Source: Amphiura filiformis
Lineage: Eukaryota; Echinodermata; Ophiuroidea; Amphilepidida; Amphiuridae
Reading direction: 5' to 3'
NCBI RefSeq assembly: GCF_039555335.1
Contig: NC_092628.1
Location: 67,349,292 to 67,413,291 of the forward strand
DNA: 64,000 nucleotides
Shown here: positions 61,501-64,000 of the stretch, one piece after another
Numbering within the stretch: the first letter of the stretch is position 1
How the letters are laid out: the number at the start of each line of letters is the position of its first letter
Notes under the pieces: generated by a model
Database searches by the model: none
What the model was told of the DNA's origin: nothing
Seen by the model: only the letters and a program-made list of their open reading frames with translations
Program-made: the position numbers and the translations under genes

Positions 61501-63786
61501 GTTGTCGCCCAGTATATCAAATCCTTCACTACGTGCGGTATTATTGCTGAACCAGCTATGGTCATGGTCCCCGCCGTCGAGTCATTCTTCACCAATGTCA
61601 CTTTCCCGGTGTTTGAATTCACCATTGGTGGTGCCCGATATTATTTCATTAATGTTGTGATCAGTTGCGAATATGTTGACGGACTGATTCTTGATGATAT
61701 GGAACCAATGTCTGAATGGGATCATCTGCGAAGTGATGATAATAACACGTGCGTTGTTAGTGGACCAGTGGCAATTGGAACGCATTCGGTTGGTCATGCT
61801 GATCCTTCAGCCAAATTTGCCGTGTCAATCTATATGGTTTGCCAATGCTTATCTTCTTACGCATTCCAAGCAATAGCGGCCCCGTTTACAGGTAAGAATG
61901 ATCATTGTGAAAACAAATATGTGTGGACAAAATATGCTGGTAAAATTGTAATGAACAAGATAGCTTACTTTTCAGATGGTCGATGATCAGGAGGCGTAGA
62001 CGTATAAATTGAATTTGTGATTATACACTAAGCCAAAAAAGAAACTTGAACAAGGTCCTTGCACAGATGATAGTTCCCAAAGACTAGTGGAATAGTGTGG
62101 AACAATACCTGTTTTTTAAAGAAAGTCCGTAAAAACGGAAAGCAGCACCGTTTTGTAAATTGTCATCTGTTCAACGATTCTCACAGATTTCTTATGCTGG
62201 GTGCCAATTATTGGGCAGAGAATGTGGTCCAGGAAGCTGTTCAATATTCAGTGCATTTTGATGTGGTGTCAGTTGGACAACTGCTTGGTTACTGACATGT
62301 GTATAGAGTAGAGTATTGAGGCAATCCTGTGGTAATTTTGGTTAATTTTGATGGACAGGATTTTAAGATAATAATATGACCTTGTGAAAAATGGTAAGTT
62401 TCTTTTTTGGCTTAGTGTATAGTTCTTTAACTATTGGCTTTATAAAGATGGTTTTTATAACCTAGTTGCTACCTCAGTTTTCAATCTATAGAATGTTTTT
62501 AATGCACGTGGACATCGCATTGCTATATCTTGTCATTTATAGCTTCGATCAACTTCGAAGTTTCTGCAATGTCCGTTTATGAATCTTCGGGTACGGCTTC
62601 TGTGGCAATTACTAACAAAGGCCCAGGGACTGGAACTGTGTGTAAGTACCGGTTAATATAATTCTTAATAGTCGGGACAGATGCCTGATTAAGTCAATAA
62701 AGTTTGATGTTTGGTCCATGTTAAAATGTTCTCCCGTCGGATTTATCAGTCTTGAGTTCAAAATCTTTGATGAAAACCATTGTTTGACAGAATCTCCTTT
62801 GCTCTTCTTGACTCCCTGCTTGTTCTTGAATAAGTTGATACTGGTCGCACCGTACCGAAAGTGACTATGTCAAAAATGTTTAAACAGATTTTTGGACTGG
62901 AGAATCAGATTCTTATCAAAACAAAACATATCATTATGGTATTTTAGGGCTTACATGCCCTGATAACTCTTTTAAGATACATTGTTTTGCAACGGCACAA
63001 AGGGCCCTCAACCTGTCGAGAGGACATCCATCCATTGAGTTATTTTTCATTCATTTTATATTGGTTGTGTCGTTACCCAGGGCCGGATTTACCATAGGGC
63101 CAGATGGGCCAGGGCCCAGGGCCCCAAATTTTTAGGGCCCCCAAAATTGCCCTGTGTTGTGTGCATCTTCCATTTTAGCCGAAAAACACCATGTTTTGTT
63201 TTGGGCCAAAATAGCCTACAAAAATTGGCCTATTAAATAGCGAAGTCAGTTCGGTCTAAAATTTCGCGCAAATGTCCTGGTAAAATTTACAACTGGGCCA
63301 CTTGAGTGCACATGCCTTCCTCACGGTGCGTTTGGGGCCTCCAAATTTTAGCCTGGCCCAGGGCCCCCAAAACGGTAAATACGGCCCTGTCGTTACCTCT
63401 TATAATGCAAGGAGAGAGCTGCTGGTTGGCCTTTACAAGTGCAGACGTTTCATATAGCCTAATATTCAATCAATTGCGCGGGGCAATTATTTTTATCAGG
63501 TTTGCACGTAATATAGTGGTCAGTTATTAAATATAGCAACAGGATCATGTCACGATTTTTTTTACTACAGATTTTCGAGTGATACCCGAAACAGCAGTTG
63601 AATATGAAGATTACAATGAGCGTTCAGGATCTGAATTGATAATACCATGTGGAAAAAATCTAGTCGACATAGAACTTATTGATGATAACATATCTGAACC
63701 TGATAAATACTTCGTTGTGGAGATAACGGGTGTACAAGTTGGTAGTGGATGTACGAAAACCACCGTTACAATTTTGGATGACGATC
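58594..63786 (+). CDS. Secreted IgGFc-binding-like protein with Calx-beta repeat (partial, continues right)
   Basis: Exons: 58594-58675, 59021-59479, 59982-60230, 60611-61102, 61415-61891, 62543-62641, 63571-63786; a donor at 63787 shows it goes on. 691 residues in window. The start has a strong context (accATGG). Residues 1-21 form a signal peptide (NWLLVIVIYGYNAIGA core). 28-180 is a Cys-containing beta-rich module (VEAGDVIGWAFG) I cannot name. 181-586 matches the IgGFc-binding N-terminal domain: GDAFQVLPTTQLGTEYYVLT, DKPVSVVAGT, CDDGVLEHISPVRSWGYKFV, YRIISYENATI. 587-691 fits a Calx-beta repeat (VYESSGTASVAI ... EYEDYNERSGSELII ... DDNISEPDKYF ... TTVTILDDD). Every intron is phase 1, the usual signature of shuffled extracellular modules. 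An extracellular adhesion, mucus or immune-related role is likely but inferred. Confidence 0.85.
60508..60556. repeat. Perfect 21-bp stem hairpin before exon 4 of the IgGFc-like gene
   Basis: Arms 60508-60528 and 60536-60556 are exact reverse complements (catacgtcctgtttagtcta and onward), with a 7-base loop acggcga. It lies in intron 3, ending 54 bases before the exon 4 acceptor. GC content is high for the intron. Confidence 0.85.
61251..61338 (-). mobile_element. tRNA-like SINE head (minus strand)
   Basis: On the minus strand, gggggagcgggttagtgtag resembles an A box region and cctgggttcgagctccgacc a B box, at normal tRNA spacing. Mismatches in the arms and absence of a clean acceptor stem favour a retroposon over a working tRNA. 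It lies in intron 4 of the IgGFc-like gene. Confidence 0.55.
62026..62417. mobile_element. Tc1/mariner-type MITE with TA duplication
   Basis: cactaagccaaaaaagaaac is exactly mirrored by gtttcttttttggcttagtg, flanked by TA on both sides. 392 bp, non-coding, in intron 5 of the IgGFc-like gene. TA targets and short perfect termini fit Tc1/mariner non-autonomous elements. Confidence 0.88.
63078..63389. mobile_element. hAT-type MITE in intron 6 of the IgGFc-like gene
   Basis: cagggccggatttacc pairs with ggtaaatacggccctg at the other end, flanked by perfect 8-bp tcgttacc (63070-63077, 63390-63397). The 312-bp body has gggcccc/ggggccc motifs in inverted order. Confidence 0.9.
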
Positions 63787-64000
63787 GTAAGTCAATGCAA
63801 TTGAAAATTGTGTGTTACATTAACAAATAATATGGGTTTGCTCATTGAAAATTTATAAACTAAATTAATCAAACATGCGAATAATGGGAAATCTCTCAAG
63901 TAGAAAGCACTTAATAAGAGGTTTTTGGATATTTTATTTACTAACCCATTTGTAGTAGGTAAATGGATAGTTATCTACTTTTTAATTGCAATTGTATTGC

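Overview
This window is animal nuclear DNA: AT-rich, with genes split into short exons by GT-AG introns and more mobile-element debris than coding sequence. The gene content (a dicarbonyl/L-xylulose reductase family and a secreted IgGFc-binding-like protein with a Calx-beta repeat) and the repeat style (foldback elements, hAT-type MITEs, tRNA-derived SINEs, LINE tails) suggest a marine invertebrate deuterostome such as an echinoderm or hemichordate. That placement is inference; no species-specific marker was recognised.

Layout. 1-455: first coding exon of an unrecognised minus-strand gene that runs off the left edge. 456-6166: intergenic repeats, plus a possible CpG-containing promoter and 5' UTR exon near 3000-3506. 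6167-22699: complete eight-exon DCXR-like gene (copy 1). 22700-27660: MITE, minisatellite, LINE debris and foldback DNA. 27664-33469: DCXR copy 2, exons 2-8 only, with exon 4 broken by nested transposons. 33563-34886: LINE with a hAT MITE inside it. 35955-41461: DCXR copy 3, exons 2-8 intact. 42300-57900: gene-free, dominated by an 83-bp satellite in two same-orientation regions and one inverted array, with several insertions. 58594-63786: first seven coding exons of a secreted IgGFc-binding/Calx-beta gene that continues past the right edge.

The three reductase copies keep identical exon lengths and splice phases (98, 155, 43, 97, 65, 118 and 113 nt for exons 2-8). Copies 2 and 3 also share alignable introns, so the duplication of exons 2-8 is recent. 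Only one exon 1, carrying the first half of the cofactor-binding glycine motif, was found. Copies 2 and 3 are therefore either headless or depend on a distant or shared first exon.

A recurring theme is insertion at splice sites. A 1.2-kb TA-flanked element supplies the intron bases from +4 of the exon 1 donor. An (AAAT)n/(ATTT)n block duplicated the exon 5 acceptor of copy 1. A long-TIR element duplicated the exon 7 donor of copy 2. Two nested elements split exon 4 of copy 2. The satellite core itself carries a donor-like GGTAAGT in every typical unit. All calls were made by reading the sequence; no alignment or database search was run.
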